Of a stretch of DNA of 64,000 nt, positions 18,275 through 27,120 are shown piece after piece. Below the pieces are notes generated by a model. That model saw nothing but the letters and a program-made list of their open reading frames with translations. It was not told the origin of the DNA and did no database searches. Both the position numbers and the translations under genes were made by a program. Where the stretch lies: positions 15,876 to 79,875 of the forward strand of contig CAYPQM010000006.1 in NCBI GenBank assembly GCA_964412845.1, written 5' to 3'. This DNA comes from JAWWPY01 sp964412845. Lineage in GTDB: Bacteria > Actinomycetota > Actinomycetes > Streptosporangiales > Streptosporangiaceae. Within the stretch, counting starts at the first letter, position 1, and each line of letters opens with the position of its first letter.

Positions 18275-21200
18275 CAGGATGCCTCCCCCGTCGCCGGAGG
18301 CTCAGCAGCCGCGGACCCTGGTGCCGCGGACCCTGGTGCCGCAGGTCCGGCGATGAGCGCCAGGAACGCGTCCTCCAGGCGGCGGCTCGGGGTCACCCGG
18401 TCCACCGGTATCCCCGCCCCGACCAGCGCGGCGACCACAGCCGAGGCCGCGACGCCGTTGGGCTGGACGATAACCCCGTCTTGATGCGGGCGCGCCGACT
18501 CGATCCCGCCCAGTTCACGCAGGACCGTGACCGCCCGCTCGGCCTCGGCGGTTCCCACGACAAGTGCCGCGCCGTCACCGATGATCTCGCGCACCGTCCC
18601 GGCGGCCACCCGGCGGCCAAGATGCATAACGACCACGTGGCTGCAGGTCTGCTCCACCTCGGCGAGCATGTGGCTGGACAGGATCACCGTGCGACCCGCC
18701 GCGGCGTAGCCGAGCAGGACATCACGCATCTCCCGGATCTGCGGCGGGTCGAGTCCGTTCATCGGCTCGTCGAGGACCAGGAGATCAGGCAGGCCGAGCA
18801 TGGCCTGGGCGATGGCCAGCCGCTGGCACATGCCTCGCGAGTAGGCGCCAACCCGGCGGTCGATGGCCGAGCCCAGGCCAGCGATCTTGAGCACCTCGGC
18901 CAGGTGGGAGTCGGCGGCGGGCCGTCCCGTGGCGCGCCAGTACAGATCCAGGTTGGCCCGGCCCGACAGGTGCGGGAGGAACCCGGGCCCCTCCACGAAC
19001 GAGCCCAGCCGCGACAGCGCGGACGCCCCCGGATGCACCTGCCTGCCGAAGATCGTAATCGTCCCCGCATCGGGCTGGATGAGCCCCATCAGCGCACGCA
19101 GCGTGCTCGTCTTCCCCGCGCCGTTCGGCCCGAGCAGGCCGAGGATCTGGCCACGGTCCACCCGGAACGACAGGTCGTCCACGGCCAGTTGGCCATCGCG
19201 GTAGCTCTTGGTCAGGCCGGTGATCTCCAGGGGCACTCCGGCCAGGTCGGCGGTGAGCGTGTCCGCCTCAGGCCGCCGCCGGACGGCCAGGATCAGGGCG
19301 GCCGCCGCCAGGGCGGCGGCCGGTGCCGCCCAGGCCCACCATCTCGCCCCGCCATCGATGATCGCCAGCGCCGGATCGGCTGGCACCGACAGCGCGCCGC
19401 CCGCCAGTGTCACCTGGTAGCTGGCCGGCACCGGCGAGGTGGCGTAGCCGAAGTCGGTCGTGGTCAGCACCAGCCGGATCTGGTGCCCGGCGGCGAACCG
19501 GTAGTCAACCGCCGGCAGCTGCACCGTGACGACCTGCCCCGCCTGGGCGCCGATGACCCGCAGCGGCGCCGCGAGCTGGTCGGGAAGGGTGGCATTACCT
19601 GCCTGGTCAACGTCATAGACCTTGGCGAACAACGTGATGTCGGAGGCACCGCTGACGCGGACCGCCACGGTGGCGGCACCGGTCATCTGGACCGGCGCGG
19701 CCAGCGCGGCGGAGCTGAAGGCCGCGCTCTGACCCGCCATGTCAAAGGCCAGGCCGCTGGATCCCAGCGCCCCGAACCCGGGAAGGACGGATATCGAAGC
19801 GGGCGTGCCACCGGCCGGGTTGACGATGACCTGCGGCGGCCCGGCCAGGTGGATCGTGGTGCGTGTGGTCCCGCGCAGCCCCGGGTACCTCGTGGCCGTG
19901 GCGATGCCGAGGACGATCTCGTTGCTCGACACGTCGTAGCCACGGTCCCGGCTCACCGCGAACCCGGGCTGCCCCGTGCTGAGGCTGCCCGTGCCCTGGC
20001 TGCCCGTGCCCTGGCTGCCCGTGCCCTGGCTGCCCGTGCCCTGGTTAGTGGCCGCCGCTCCGGCGGTACCGCCCGGCTGGAACTGCTGATGCGCGGGCAG
20101 GAGCCACCGGGAGAACCATTGCTGGGTCAACTGGCTCACCCGGCTGGTTTCCTGATCACCACCGTCATGACCACCGCTGAACCAGACCATGTCCACCGGC
20201 GCGCCGTTACGCCGGATCGCCTGGTAATTCGCGTTGGCCTGGTCGAGCCCGAAGAGTGAGTCGTTCTCACCCTGGATCAGCAGGGTCGGGATATCGATCC
20301 GGCCCGGCACGCTCGCCGGGCTGGACCGCAGCAGCAGCGAGACCGCCTGCCGGGTGGCCCTGCCCTCCGTGGCCACCTGCTGGTACATGGCACAGATCCG
20401 GGGCATGAAACGCCCGCACTGGGCGGCCCGCGCGGCCTTGGCCAGCGCCGCCGCAGCCGCCCCGGAGGCCCCGCTAACCTGGCCGGTCCCGCTCCCAACG
20501 CCCGCGNNNNNNNNNNNNNNNNNNNNNNNNNNNNNNNNNNNNNNNNNNNNNNNNNNNNNNNNNNNNNNNNNNNNNNNNNNNNNNNNNNNNNNNNNNNNNN
20601 NNNNNNCTGCTCCCCTGGCTGGCGCTGCTCCCCTGGCTGGCGCTGCTCCCCTGGCTGGCGCTGCTCCCCTGGCTGGCGCCGCTGGCCTGGCTGGCGCCGT
20701 CGAAGCCGCCGCCGCCCTGGGTGAACAGCAGCCCGGCCCACTGCCTCTTGAACACCCCGTCGGCCGCACCGCCGCCCACGGCATTCGGGAACAGCGCGGT
20801 GGCCAGGTTGTTCCACGTGCTCTGCGGGACGATCGCGTCGATCCGGTGATCGTAGGCCGCGGCGAGCAGCGCTATCCCGCCGCCATAGGAGGCACCGGCG
20901 ATGCCGACCCGCGGATCGCCCGGCCGGTCGAGGCGGACCCGGGGCTGCCGGGCCAGCCAGCTGACCAGCTGCTCGACGTCCTTCACCTCGTAGTCCGGTG
21001 AGTCGAGCGCCACCTGCCCGGTGGAGCGGCCAAACCCGCGTGCTGTCCAGGTAAGGACCGCGAACCCGGCCCTGGCCAGCTGCTCGGCCTCAGGCCGCAC
21101 TGCGTCCTTGGTCTCCCCGAAGCCATGGGCGAGCAGGATGGCGGGAACCCGGCCACCGCCCGCCGGGGTGAAGAATGTAGCGTCGAGCAGCACATGCTGA

Positions 21201-21361
21201 TTGCCGCGTGGCCCGTCCAGCACGGCAATCCGCAGATCGTGCACGCTGATCGGCGCCGGGCGGCTGACAGCGGCCACGATCGCGACCGCGCCTGCGGTCA
21301 GCAGCACGGCCGCGACGAGCCCGGCCACGACCCGTTTGCGGCCCCACCGACGCAGACTCAT
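18274..21361 (-). CDS. X-Pro peptidase-like alpha/beta hydrolase fused to an ABC ATPase (contains assembly gap)
   Basis: One gene encodes an unusual chain of more than 990 residues. It has an N-terminal membrane anchor (residues 10-32), then an S15/X-Pro dipeptidyl-peptidase-like hydrolase with AHGFGE and nucleophile Ser158 in GASYGGG; acid LIQGENDS and histidine FSGGHDGG lie beyond the gap. Next come a jelly-roll region ending AGHQIRLVLTTTDFGYATS (PepX C-terminal type) and a second membrane helix (WWAWAAPAAALAAAALILAV). The chain ends with a cytoplasmic ABC ATPase: Walker A GPNGAGKTS, signature YSRGMCQR, Walker B LLVLDEPMNGLD. The 100-N gap falls in a Ser/Gln/Gly repeat, and the two sides are out of frame as written. 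A true gap length divisible by three restores one frame. It is coupled to the permease downstream. Confidence 0.85.
19985..20044 (-). repeat. 15 bp in-frame tandem repeat, four copies
   Basis: Four units of CTGCCCGTGCCCTGG encode GTGSQ-type pentapeptides on the minus strand, between the hydrolase core and the jelly-roll part of the hydrolase-ABC fusion. Likely a flexible, length-variable linker. Confidence 0.9.
20507..20606. other. Assembly gap (100 N)
   Basis: Exactly 100 N, the conventional filler for a gap of unknown size. It abuts an 18 bp tandem repeat, so a collapsed repeat is the probable cause. Confidence 0.99.
20607..20696 (-). repeat. 18 bp in-frame tandem repeat (ASQGSS), at least five copies
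   Basis: Four perfect units of CTGCTCCCCTGGCTGGCG and one degenerate unit run directly into the assembly gap. On the minus strand they encode ASQGSS repeats inside the hydrolase domain of the fusion protein. Total copy number is unknown. Confidence 0.92.
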
Positions 21362-21490
21362 GCAAGGGACCGTAGCAAGCGGGCCGGGGTGCCCCGGGAC
21401 GGCTCACAGCCCGCTCTCAGCCGTGCTTGAGTGGGGCAGAGGCCGAGGGTTCATGATCGTGCGTGCTCACTGGCCGCCCGTGGGCCGCCG

Positions 21491-21530
21491 ATCAACCGTG
21501 ATCCCAGAAGATCAACCGTGATCCCAGAAG
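21491..21530. repeat. Perfect 20 bp tandem duplication upstream of a hypothetical gene
   Basis: ATCAACCGTGATCCCAGAAG occurs twice without a spacer, ending 8 bases before the ATG at 21539. The GGGGGAGAG ribosome site follows directly. It could be a duplicated regulatory box in the leader, or simple slippage. Confidence 0.85.
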
Positions 21531-21538
21531 GGGGAGAG

Positions 21539-22162
21539 ATGGGTGAATCAGGGAACGGGCCGAGCCGGCTCCGGTCCTTCGACCCGGCGCGCATCGGCGA
21601 CCTGGAGTACCGCGCCTGGGTCGCCTACTACCGCCGCCAGTGGATGCAGCTGCTGATCGCGTCCGTGGGCCTGGTGCATGCCGGGTTCGGCATGGACTGG
21701 CTTCGGACGCTGCACGGCGCCTGGCTTGTGCTGCGGGCCAACCAGCTCTGGGCGCCGGTGCCGGACAACGATCCGGACGGTGCGCGCCGGTGCATGCGGC
21801 GCTTCTATGGCCTGGTGCGGCTGACGTACGGGGAGCCGCAGGACGTGACCGAGTCCGCCCGGCTTGAGGTCGACTGGTGGCGCGCCCACCGTGAGATCCA
21901 GCGGGCCACCAGCCCCAGGGATCCCGCCGGGGCCGAGGCAGCCAGCGATGAGCTGATCGACGCCGTTGCCCGGCTGTACGCCTTCCTGTACCGCGAACCG
22001 GAGGCCGCGGTCCGGCCCGCGGCGATGCACCGCGCCCGCGCCATGGACATCTCTGACCAGTGGGTGGCCGAGGGCTGCCGGGCCGACAGCCCGCTGCTCC
22101 CCCTAGAGCACGCCGCCCTGGTCCGCTCGTACGCTGCCCTGCTCGCCGCCGTGCACCACTGA
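21539..22162 (+). CDS. Conserved-looking hypothetical protein
   Basis: A 207-residue soluble protein with a strong ribosome site (GGGGAGAG) directly before its ATG; the frame is open further up to 21431 but without support. It contains a helical core: EYRAWVAYYRRQWMQLL, GMDWLRTLHGAWLVLRANQLWAP, then charged helices with RFYGLVRLTYGEP and WWRAHREIQR. No catalytic motif, signal peptide or membrane segment stands out, and I do not recognise the family. The amphipathic, Trp/Arg-rich helices suggest an all-alpha protein. It is divergent from the hydrolase-ABC fusion and convergent with the molybdo-hydroxylase remnant. Confidence 0.7.
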   Translation: MGESGNGPSRLRSFDPARIGDLEYRAWVAYYRRQWMQLLIASVGLVHAGFGMDWLRTLHGAWLVLRANQLWAPVPDNDPDGARRCMRRFYGLVRLTYGEPQDVTESARLEVDWWRAHREIQRATSPRDPAGAEAASDELIDAVARLYAFLYREPEAAVRPAAMHRARAMDISDQWVAEGCRADSPLLPLEHAALVRSYAALLAAVHH

Positions 22163-22184
22163 TGATCGCTAAGCTTGCCGTTCT

Positions 22185-22448
22185 TCAGGATCGGGCGTGT
22201 GACTCGGCCAGGGCGCGGCGACCAGCACCTGGGCCAGGTGTTCCCAGCACGGCGATGACTCCTGGCGCCTCGCTGGCTGCCGATGCATCGATGCCGGTGA
22301 TCAGCGCGTGCGCCACGGGACTGCGCACGAAGGTGACCCGGGCCGGGCCGGACAGCTCGGGCAGGCGCGGGTCATCCACGTAGGTACCGCCAGTGGTCAG
22401 CAACCGCGGATCCTCCGTCCGGACTACCCGGGTACCCAGGATGCTCAT
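22185..22448 (-). pseudogene. N-terminal fragment of a molybdopterin hydroxylase large subunit (CoxL/XDH type)
   Basis: Starting at the ATG 22448, the product begins MSILGTRVVRTEDPRLLTTGG, then TYVDDPRLPELSGPARVTFVRSP and AHALITGIDASAA. This is the recognisable N-terminus of aerobic CO dehydrogenase/xanthine dehydrogenase large subunits, which are normally about 770 residues. Similarity stops after GVIAVL and the frame closes 20 residues later, so around 90% of the gene is missing. Its ATG overlaps the TGA of the ammonia-lyase-like gene (ATGA), showing the intact gene was once the next member of that operon. Confidence 0.75.
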
Positions 22449-23950
22449 CTGGCTCTTTCTCCTCTGACGTCCCTGCTGCCACGCCACGATAACGGCTGCA
22501 GCCGGGAGATCTCCCCGAGGACCTCGGCTGCCGCCGACAGGTCGGCGTCCAGCGGCCGGTCCGCGGTCCGTGGATCAAGCACCGCGTCGGCCAGGGCAAA
22601 GGCGCGGCGCAGACCGCCGCCGGCCGGGGCGCGTCCCTGCATCCGCAGTGCGCGCACGGCTCCGAGGAGTTCGCAGGCCAGCACAGCCCGGTAGGCCAGG
22701 ACCACCTCGGTGCTGGCGTGCGCCGACTGGGTGGCGAAACCGGCGTGCTCCTCCACGCCGCGGGACAGCACCGCGCTGCCCAGCGCGGCGGGGCTGGCGA
22801 AGCGGCGGATGTCGGCCACCGCGGACTGGGCGACATACTCCAGCACCATGATCCCGGAACTGGCCGGCGTGTCCGCCTGGAAGGGGTCCAGGCCGGTGAA
22901 CGAGGGCTCGACCAGGGTGCCGAGACGAGCCGCGGACAGGGCCGCGGTCTGGAAGACCGCGGCCCGCATCGCATCCAGGGCCAGGCCGATGTACGCGGCG
23001 TGGAAGTTCCCGTTGTGCCACACCGTATGGCCGGCGACGTCGATCAGCGGGTTCTCGCTGGCCGCGTTGAGTTCCCTGGTGAGGACGCCGTCGGCGCCGG
23101 TCATGGCGTCCACGGCGGGCCCGTGCACCTGCGGAAACGCCCGGTAGCCATAGGGGTCCTGGACCCGTGCGGGCACCATGTGCTCACCGGCCAGCAGGGC
23201 CCGCATGTCAGCGGCGACCGCCTGCTGCCCTGGGTGCGGGCGGGCCAGGTGCACCCGTTCCGCGTACGGTTCCCGGGATCCCCGGGTGGCCAGCAGCGAC
23301 AGCGCCGCGACTACCACCGCGGACCGGATCAGGCTGGCCAGATCGCAGCAGGCCAGCGCCGCCTCGCCGAGGGTGGCCGCGTTGCTGCTGATGAACGCGA
23401 GCGCCTCGGTGGAACGCAGCGGGAACAGCGTGGGCGCCCCGGTGCCAGACAGCCAGGATCGCTCGCCCAGCAGGCACAGGCCGGCCGAGGCCAGGGCGGT
23501 GAGGTCCCCGGTGCCGATCGCGCCGTAGCGGGGGATCGGCGGGGTGAACCCCCGGTTGATGGCCTCGGCGAGCACCTCCAGGATCGCCGGGTCGACGCCC
23601 GAGCCGCCCACGCCGATCTGGTTCAGCCGCACCACCAGCATCGCGCGGGCCAGTTCCGGCGGGAGCAGCGGTCCCGCCCCGGCCGCGTGGCTGCGGAGTA
23701 GCCGCAGCCCATGCTCGGACCGGTCCTCCGCGTCCACCTCGACGACGTGGTTGGCGCCGACACCGGTGTTCCGGCCGTATACCGGCCGGGAGGCGGCCAC
23801 CTCGCGCGCCATCCGCCAGGCCGCCCGCGCGGCGGCCACGGCCGCGGGGCCGACCCGCACCTGGGCCTCGCGGCGGGCGACGGCCGTCACGTCAGCGCAC
23901 GTCAGCGACGAACCGTTGATCTCGATGGCGATGCCCGCGTCCCTGGTCAT
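22445..23950 (-). CDS. HAL/PAL family aromatic amino acid lyase homologue lacking the MIO triad
   Basis: A 501-residue member of the histidine/phenylalanine ammonia-lyase fold. Family landmarks are VYGRNTGVGANH (57-68, with the catalytic Tyr58), QDPYGYRAFPQVHG (normally QDPYSLRCxPQVxG), TRELNAASENPLI and HNGNFHAAYIGLALD. The Ala-Ser-Gly triad that normally cyclises to the MIO electrophile is replaced by Gly146-Thr147-Gly148 in GAIGTGDLTALA. Without the serine, ordinary ammonia elimination is doubtful, and a different reaction or substrate is likely. It follows an MFS transporter by 51 bases on the same strand and overlaps the molybdo-hydroxylase remnant. Confidence 0.85.
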   Translation of the reverse strand: MTRDAGIAIEINGSSLTCADVTAVARREAQVRVGPAAVAAARAAWRMAREVAASRPVYGRNTGVGANHVVEVDAEDRSEHGLRLLRSHAAGAGPLLPPELARAMLVVRLNQIGVGGSGVDPAILEVLAEAINRGFTPPIPRYGAIGTGDLTALASAGLCLLGERSWLSGTGAPTLFPLRSTEALAFISSNAATLGEAALACCDLASLIRSAVVVAALSLLATRGSREPYAERVHLARPHPGQQAVAADMRALLAGEHMVPARVQDPYGYRAFPQVHGPAVDAMTGADGVLTRELNAASENPLIDVAGHTVWHNGNFHAAYIGLALDAMRAAVFQTAALSAARLGTLVEPSFTGLDPFQADTPASSGIMVLEYVAQSAVADIRRFASPAALGSAVLSRGVEEHAGFATQSAHASTEVVLAYRAVLACELLGAVRALRMQGRAPAGGGLRRAFALADAVLDPRTADRPLDADLSAAAEVLGEISRLQPLSWRGSRDVRGERAR

Positions 23951-24001
23951 GGCCCCATTCTCGGCGCGGCTGCGCTGCCTCCCCGGGCCGGCTCCCCCCG
24001 G

Positions 24002-25501
24002 TCAGCCGCCCACTGTCTCCAGTTCCGCCTGGTCGGGCCGGCTGCCCGCCGCCGTGGAGGCCAGCCGGTCCGGCGCGGGCCGCGGGCGGCTGGACCGCAG
24101 GCCGCTGAGCGCCACGAGCAGGCCGGCCGCCGCCACGCCGGTGATGACGGCGAGCGCGGGCCGGTAGGCAGCCAGGCTCTGCCCCGGGCCCACCTGGTTA
24201 GCATGGCCGGCGTCCACCACCGCCGTGACCGCCGCGAGCACCAGCGCGCCACCCAGTTGGAAGGATGTCTGCAGGATGCCGGAGGCGAGGCCCTGCTCCT
24301 GATCCGCGACTCCGGCCGTCGCCTGCACGTTCAGCGAGGAGAAGCCGAGCCCGAAGGCGGCGCCGATGAGCAGCACCGAGGGCAGGATCACGGCGGGGTA
24401 GTCCGGCTGCGGGCCGATGCGCAGGAACCAGGCATAGCCGGCCGCGAGGCATCCGGACGCGACCGCGACAATGCGTGGTGGGCCGAACCGGTCCAGCAGC
24501 GGCGCCATACGCGGCGACGCGATCGCGACGATCACCCCGGCCGGCAGGAACGCCAGCGCGGTTCGCAGCGCCGACCAGCCCGCCATGATCTGCAGGTACT
24601 GGGTCACCAGGAACTGGAAGGCCACGTAGGACCCGAACAGGGTCATTGCCGTCAGGTTCGCGCGGGTCAGCGCTCCGGACCGGAAGATACCGAGCCGGAG
24701 CAGCGGGTCCGCGCTGCGCCGCTCGATGGCCACGAACGCGGCGAGCAGGACTGCGACCGCGGCGAACGAGCCAAGTGTGCGCGCCGACACCCAGCCCGCC
24801 TGCGGTGCTCCGACCACCGCGTCCACGACGAGCAGCATGGCGGCGGTCACCGTCACCGCGCCGGGAATGTCGAAGCGGCGACCGCGGCGGGCCACCGGGG
24901 CGCCGCGCGGGATGAGCCGCAGCGCCGCGGCGAGGATGGCCGCCGCGACCGGTGCGGGCAGCAGCAGTGTCCATCGCCAGCCCACCTCAGTAAGCAGCCC
25001 GGACAGCACCAGGCCGAGCGAGAAGCCGGCCGCGCCGAAGGCGGAGTAGATACTCAGCGCCTTGTTGCGGGCGTGTCCCTCGGCGAATGTGGTGGTGATG
25101 ATGGACAGGCTCGCTGGCGCAGTGAACGCCGCGGCCACTCCCTTGATCATGCGGGCGGCGATGAGCAGGGTCCCGCTGCTGACCAGGCCGCCCAGCAATG
25201 AGGCGACGGCGAACACGGCGAGCGCGGCGAGGAACACCCGGCGGCGGCCGAGCAGGTCGGCGGCACGGCCGCCGAGCAGCAGGAACCCGCCGTAACCCAG
25301 CACGTACCCGCTGACCACCCACTGCAGCGACGAAGTCGTGAGCCCCAGGTCAGCACGGATGGAAGGCAAGGCGACGCCCACCATCGAGACGTCGAGCGCG
25401 TCCAGGAACAGCGCGCCGCACAGCACGATCAGGATTCCCCACCGCCGGGGGCTCCAGCGTGCCGCGGGCGCGAGGACAACGGAGGATGGGGGTGAGGTCA
25501 T
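24002..25501 (-). CDS. MFS drug-type transporter (DHA2-like, 14-TM)
   Basis: A 499-residue membrane protein with MFS signatures: GRRRVFLAALAVFAVASLL after helix 2 (motif A region, GGRAADLLGRRR), GVALPSIRADLGL in the first loop and GFSLGLVLSGLL (motif C). Fourteen hydrophobic segments place it in the EmrB/QacA-like proton antiporter group, so it probably exports a drug or metabolite. The ATG at 25501 is preferred over 25525, because a promoter with TTGCAT, 18 bases, TAGAGT ends 7 bases before it and would give a leaderless message. The -35 box lies in the MarR palindrome. The ammonia-lyase homologue follows. Confidence 0.92.
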   Translation of the reverse strand: MTSPPSSVVLAPAARWSPRRWGILIVLCGALFLDALDVSMVGVALPSIRADLGLTTSSLQWVVSGYVLGYGGFLLLGGRAADLLGRRRVFLAALAVFAVASLLGGLVSSGTLLIAARMIKGVAAAFTAPASLSIITTTFAEGHARNKALSIYSAFGAAGFSLGLVLSGLLTEVGWRWTLLLPAPVAAAILAAALRLIPRGAPVARRGRRFDIPGAVTVTAAMLLVVDAVVGAPQAGWVSARTLGSFAAVAVLLAAFVAIERRSADPLLRLGIFRSGALTRANLTAMTLFGSYVAFQFLVTQYLQIMAGWSALRTALAFLPAGVIVAIASPRMAPLLDRFGPPRIVAVASGCLAAGYAWFLRIGPQPDYPAVILPSVLLIGAAFGLGFSSLNVQATAGVADQEQGLASGILQTSFQLGGALVLAAVTAVVDAGHANQVGPGQSLAAYRPALAVITGVAAAGLLVALSGLRSSRPRPAPDRLASTAAGSRPDQAELETVGG

Positions 25502-25508
25502 AGCCAAA

Positions 25509-25583
25509 ACTCTATGCATGCGCAAGCACTAGATGCAAGTGCATTTGATGCACTTGCATCTAGTGGGCTCCGGACGTTAGGAT
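25509..25583. promoter_or_regulatory. Divergent leaderless promoters sharing a 39 bp palindromic operator
   Basis: A perfect inverted repeat with 18-base arms (CACTAGATGCAAGTGCAT) and a TTG centre spans 25527-25565. Each arm contains one TTGCAT -35 box: for the MarR gene at 25554-25559 with TAGGAT at 25578-25583 (18-base spacer, then 6 bases to the GTG), and for the MFS gene at 25538-25533 with TAGAGT at 25514-25509 (18-base spacer, then 7 bases to the ATG). A MarR protein bound here should block both -35 boxes at once. Confidence 0.85.
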
Positions 25584-25589
25584 GCGCCC

Positions 25590-26081
25590 GTGAGCAGGAA
25601 GCAACTCGCCATCGCGCGGCGCGCCGGAGATGCCGGCCAAGCCGGTCCTGGCGGCGTAGCCGGTGAAGCTCCGGCCGGCATCGCCGACGGAGCCGGTTCA
25701 GGCGGCATACCGGAGGTCGTCAGCGCGTGGCGGGCGCTGACCGCCCGTCATGCCACGGTCAGCGCCGCGCTTGAGCGCGAGCTTGGCGAGCGGCACCGGC
25801 TCACTGTCAGCGAGTTCGAGGTGCTCGACCGCCTGGCCGAGAGCGCGGAGCACAAATTCCGGGTGCAGGATCTGGCCGATGCCGTCCACCTGAGCCAAAG
25901 TGCGCTATCCCGCCTGGTCGGCCGGCTGGAGCAACACGGCCTGGTCCAGCGGTCACTGTGTGACCTGGATCGGCGCGGCATCTATGTCTGCCTCACTGAG
26001 GCCGGCCGGCAGCGTCACGAGGAGGCAGTGCCCACCCAGCGGGCCGTGCTCGCCGCCACTTTGCGGCCCGCGGTGAGCTAG
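25590..26081 (+). CDS. MarR family transcriptional regulator
   Basis: A 163-residue winged-helix regulator: ELGERHRLTVSEFEVLDRLAES, then the recognition region FRVQDLADAVHLSQSALSRLVGRLEQHGLVQRSLCDLDRRGIYVCLTEAGR, the standard MarR helix-turn-helix and wing. The first 40 residues are Gly/Ala-rich, and the C-terminal dimer helix is short. No ribosome site precedes the GTG, which fits a leaderless transcript from the promoter mapped just upstream. It probably represses itself and the divergent MFS exporter, with a ligand releasing it. Confidence 0.93.
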   Translation: MSRKQLAIARRAGDAGQAGPGGVAGEAPAGIADGAGSGGIPEVVSAWRALTARHATVSAALERELGERHRLTVSEFEVLDRLAESAEHKFRVQDLADAVHLSQSALSRLVGRLEQHGLVQRSLCDLDRRGIYVCLTEAGRQRHEEAVPTQRAVLAATLRPAVS

Positions 26082-26104
26082 GCCGGCTGGCAGCCGGCCG
26101 TTTC
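26081..26104 (+). terminator. Rho-independent-type terminator after MarR
   Basis: GGCCGGCT and AGCCGGCC form an 8 bp stem with a GGC loop immediately after the MarR stop, followed by GTTTC. Strong stem, short T-run. Confidence 0.7.
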
Positions 26105-26237
26105 GCTGCCGGAACGCCCAGGAAAGCGGATGTTGTCGTCAACTGCCCGGCCACGGCCGGAAATCGCTAGGCTGATCGGCCGATACGTGGATCGCGGGGC
26201 GACCAGATGTCCCGCGGCCGCACGGTGAGGTGGCGGT

Positions 26238-27041
26238 ATGCCGGCCCGGAGATCCAGACAGCCCCGGAGGTCACGACAGCGCGGGGCGAGGTACGGCGGC
26301 AGCCGCACGCTCTGGATGTGCGCGGTCCTCGCGCTGCCGGTCATCGTGATCGCGGGTTTCTACCTGGGCAGGCAGGCCGGTAGCCGGACAGCGCAGACTC
26401 CCTCGGCGGGCGCGGCTGCGGCCGGTCCGTGCGCGTCATCGGCCGCGGTGACCGCAGGCAGCATCCCGTGCGCGCAGCCCCTGGTGGACGCCGCGATCCA
26501 CTCACCGTCCGCCAGTGCCTCCCCCTCAGCCAGCCCGTCCCCGTCAGCCGCGCCCGCTACCCACCTGGCCTCCCCGGCCCCGGCCAGGTCACCTGTCGTG
26601 CCAGTGGGCAGCCAGCAGGGTGCCCCCGCCGATCAGGTCCTGGCCGTCATCAACCAGGCGCGCGCCGCGGCCGGACGGCCGGCCTACACCTTCACCAGCG
26701 GCCTCGACCTGAGCGCGTCGCGGCACAACACGCTGATGGCCAGCGGGTGCGGGCTCTCTCATCAGTGCAGCGGTGAGGCCTCGTTCGGCGCACGCGAGAG
26801 CGCCGCTGGAGTGAACTGGACGTCGGCGGGCGAGAACATCGGCGAGGGCGGCCCCGTTCCGGCCGGCTCCTCGTCCATCACTCAGATGGCAGTGACCCTG
26901 ACCAAGGACATGATCGCCGAGAAGCCACCGGACGACGGGCACCGGCTGAACATCCTGAGCACCTCCTACCACCACATCGGGATAGCGGTGTACCGGGACC
27001 GTTCCGGCACCGTCTGGCTGACCCAGGACTTCTCGAACTAG
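26238..27041 (+). CDS. Membrane-anchored CAP (SCP/PR1) domain protein
   Basis: A 267-residue exported protein. After a very basic N-terminus (residues 1-23) comes a hydrophobic anchor (LWMCAVLALPVIVIAGFYLG) that may be cleaved or retained. A Ser/Ala/Pro-rich spacer follows, then a CAP domain of about 125 residues: DQVLAVINQARAAAGRP, LDLSASRHNTLMAS, GENIGEGGP and HRLNILSTSYHHIGIAVY, with the His/Glu positions typical of bacterial YkwD-like members. The role of these proteins is mostly unknown; cell wall or lipid binding are suggested. It is a single gene in front of lon. Confidence 0.88.
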   Translation: MPARRSRQPRRSRQRGARYGGSRTLWMCAVLALPVIVIAGFYLGRQAGSRTAQTPSAGAAAAGPCASSAAVTAGSIPCAQPLVDAAIHSPSASASPSASPSPSAAPATHLASPAPARSPVVPVGSQQGAPADQVLAVINQARAAAGRPAYTFTSGLDLSASRHNTLMASGCGLSHQCSGEASFGARESAAGVNWTSAGENIGEGGPVPAGSSSITQMAVTLTKDMIAEKPPDDGHRLNILSTSYHHIGIAVYRDRSGTVWLTQDFSN

Positions 27042-27101
27042 GCCGTCGGGGGCGTCCGCTGCGGGCGAAACGGGGCCGGGAACAACTGGAACCACACTCC
27101 G

Positions 27102-27120
27102 CTTGAAGGGTGTAATCAAG
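27102..27120 (+). promoter_or_regulatory. Inverted repeat CTTGA-N9-TCAAG upstream of lon
   Basis: CTTGA and TCAAG face each other across nine bases, 26 bases before the lon start. This resembles the HspR operator (HAIR, CTTGAGT-N7-ACTCAAG) that controls lon in Streptomyces, but the inner pairs are missing and the spacing is two bases short, so HspR control is only possible. Confidence 0.4.

Noticed and set aside
22200..22330. The molybdo-hydroxylase fragment as a complete small protein
   Set aside because: It matches only the N-terminal tenth of a large family and then loses similarity; nothing suggests an independent role.
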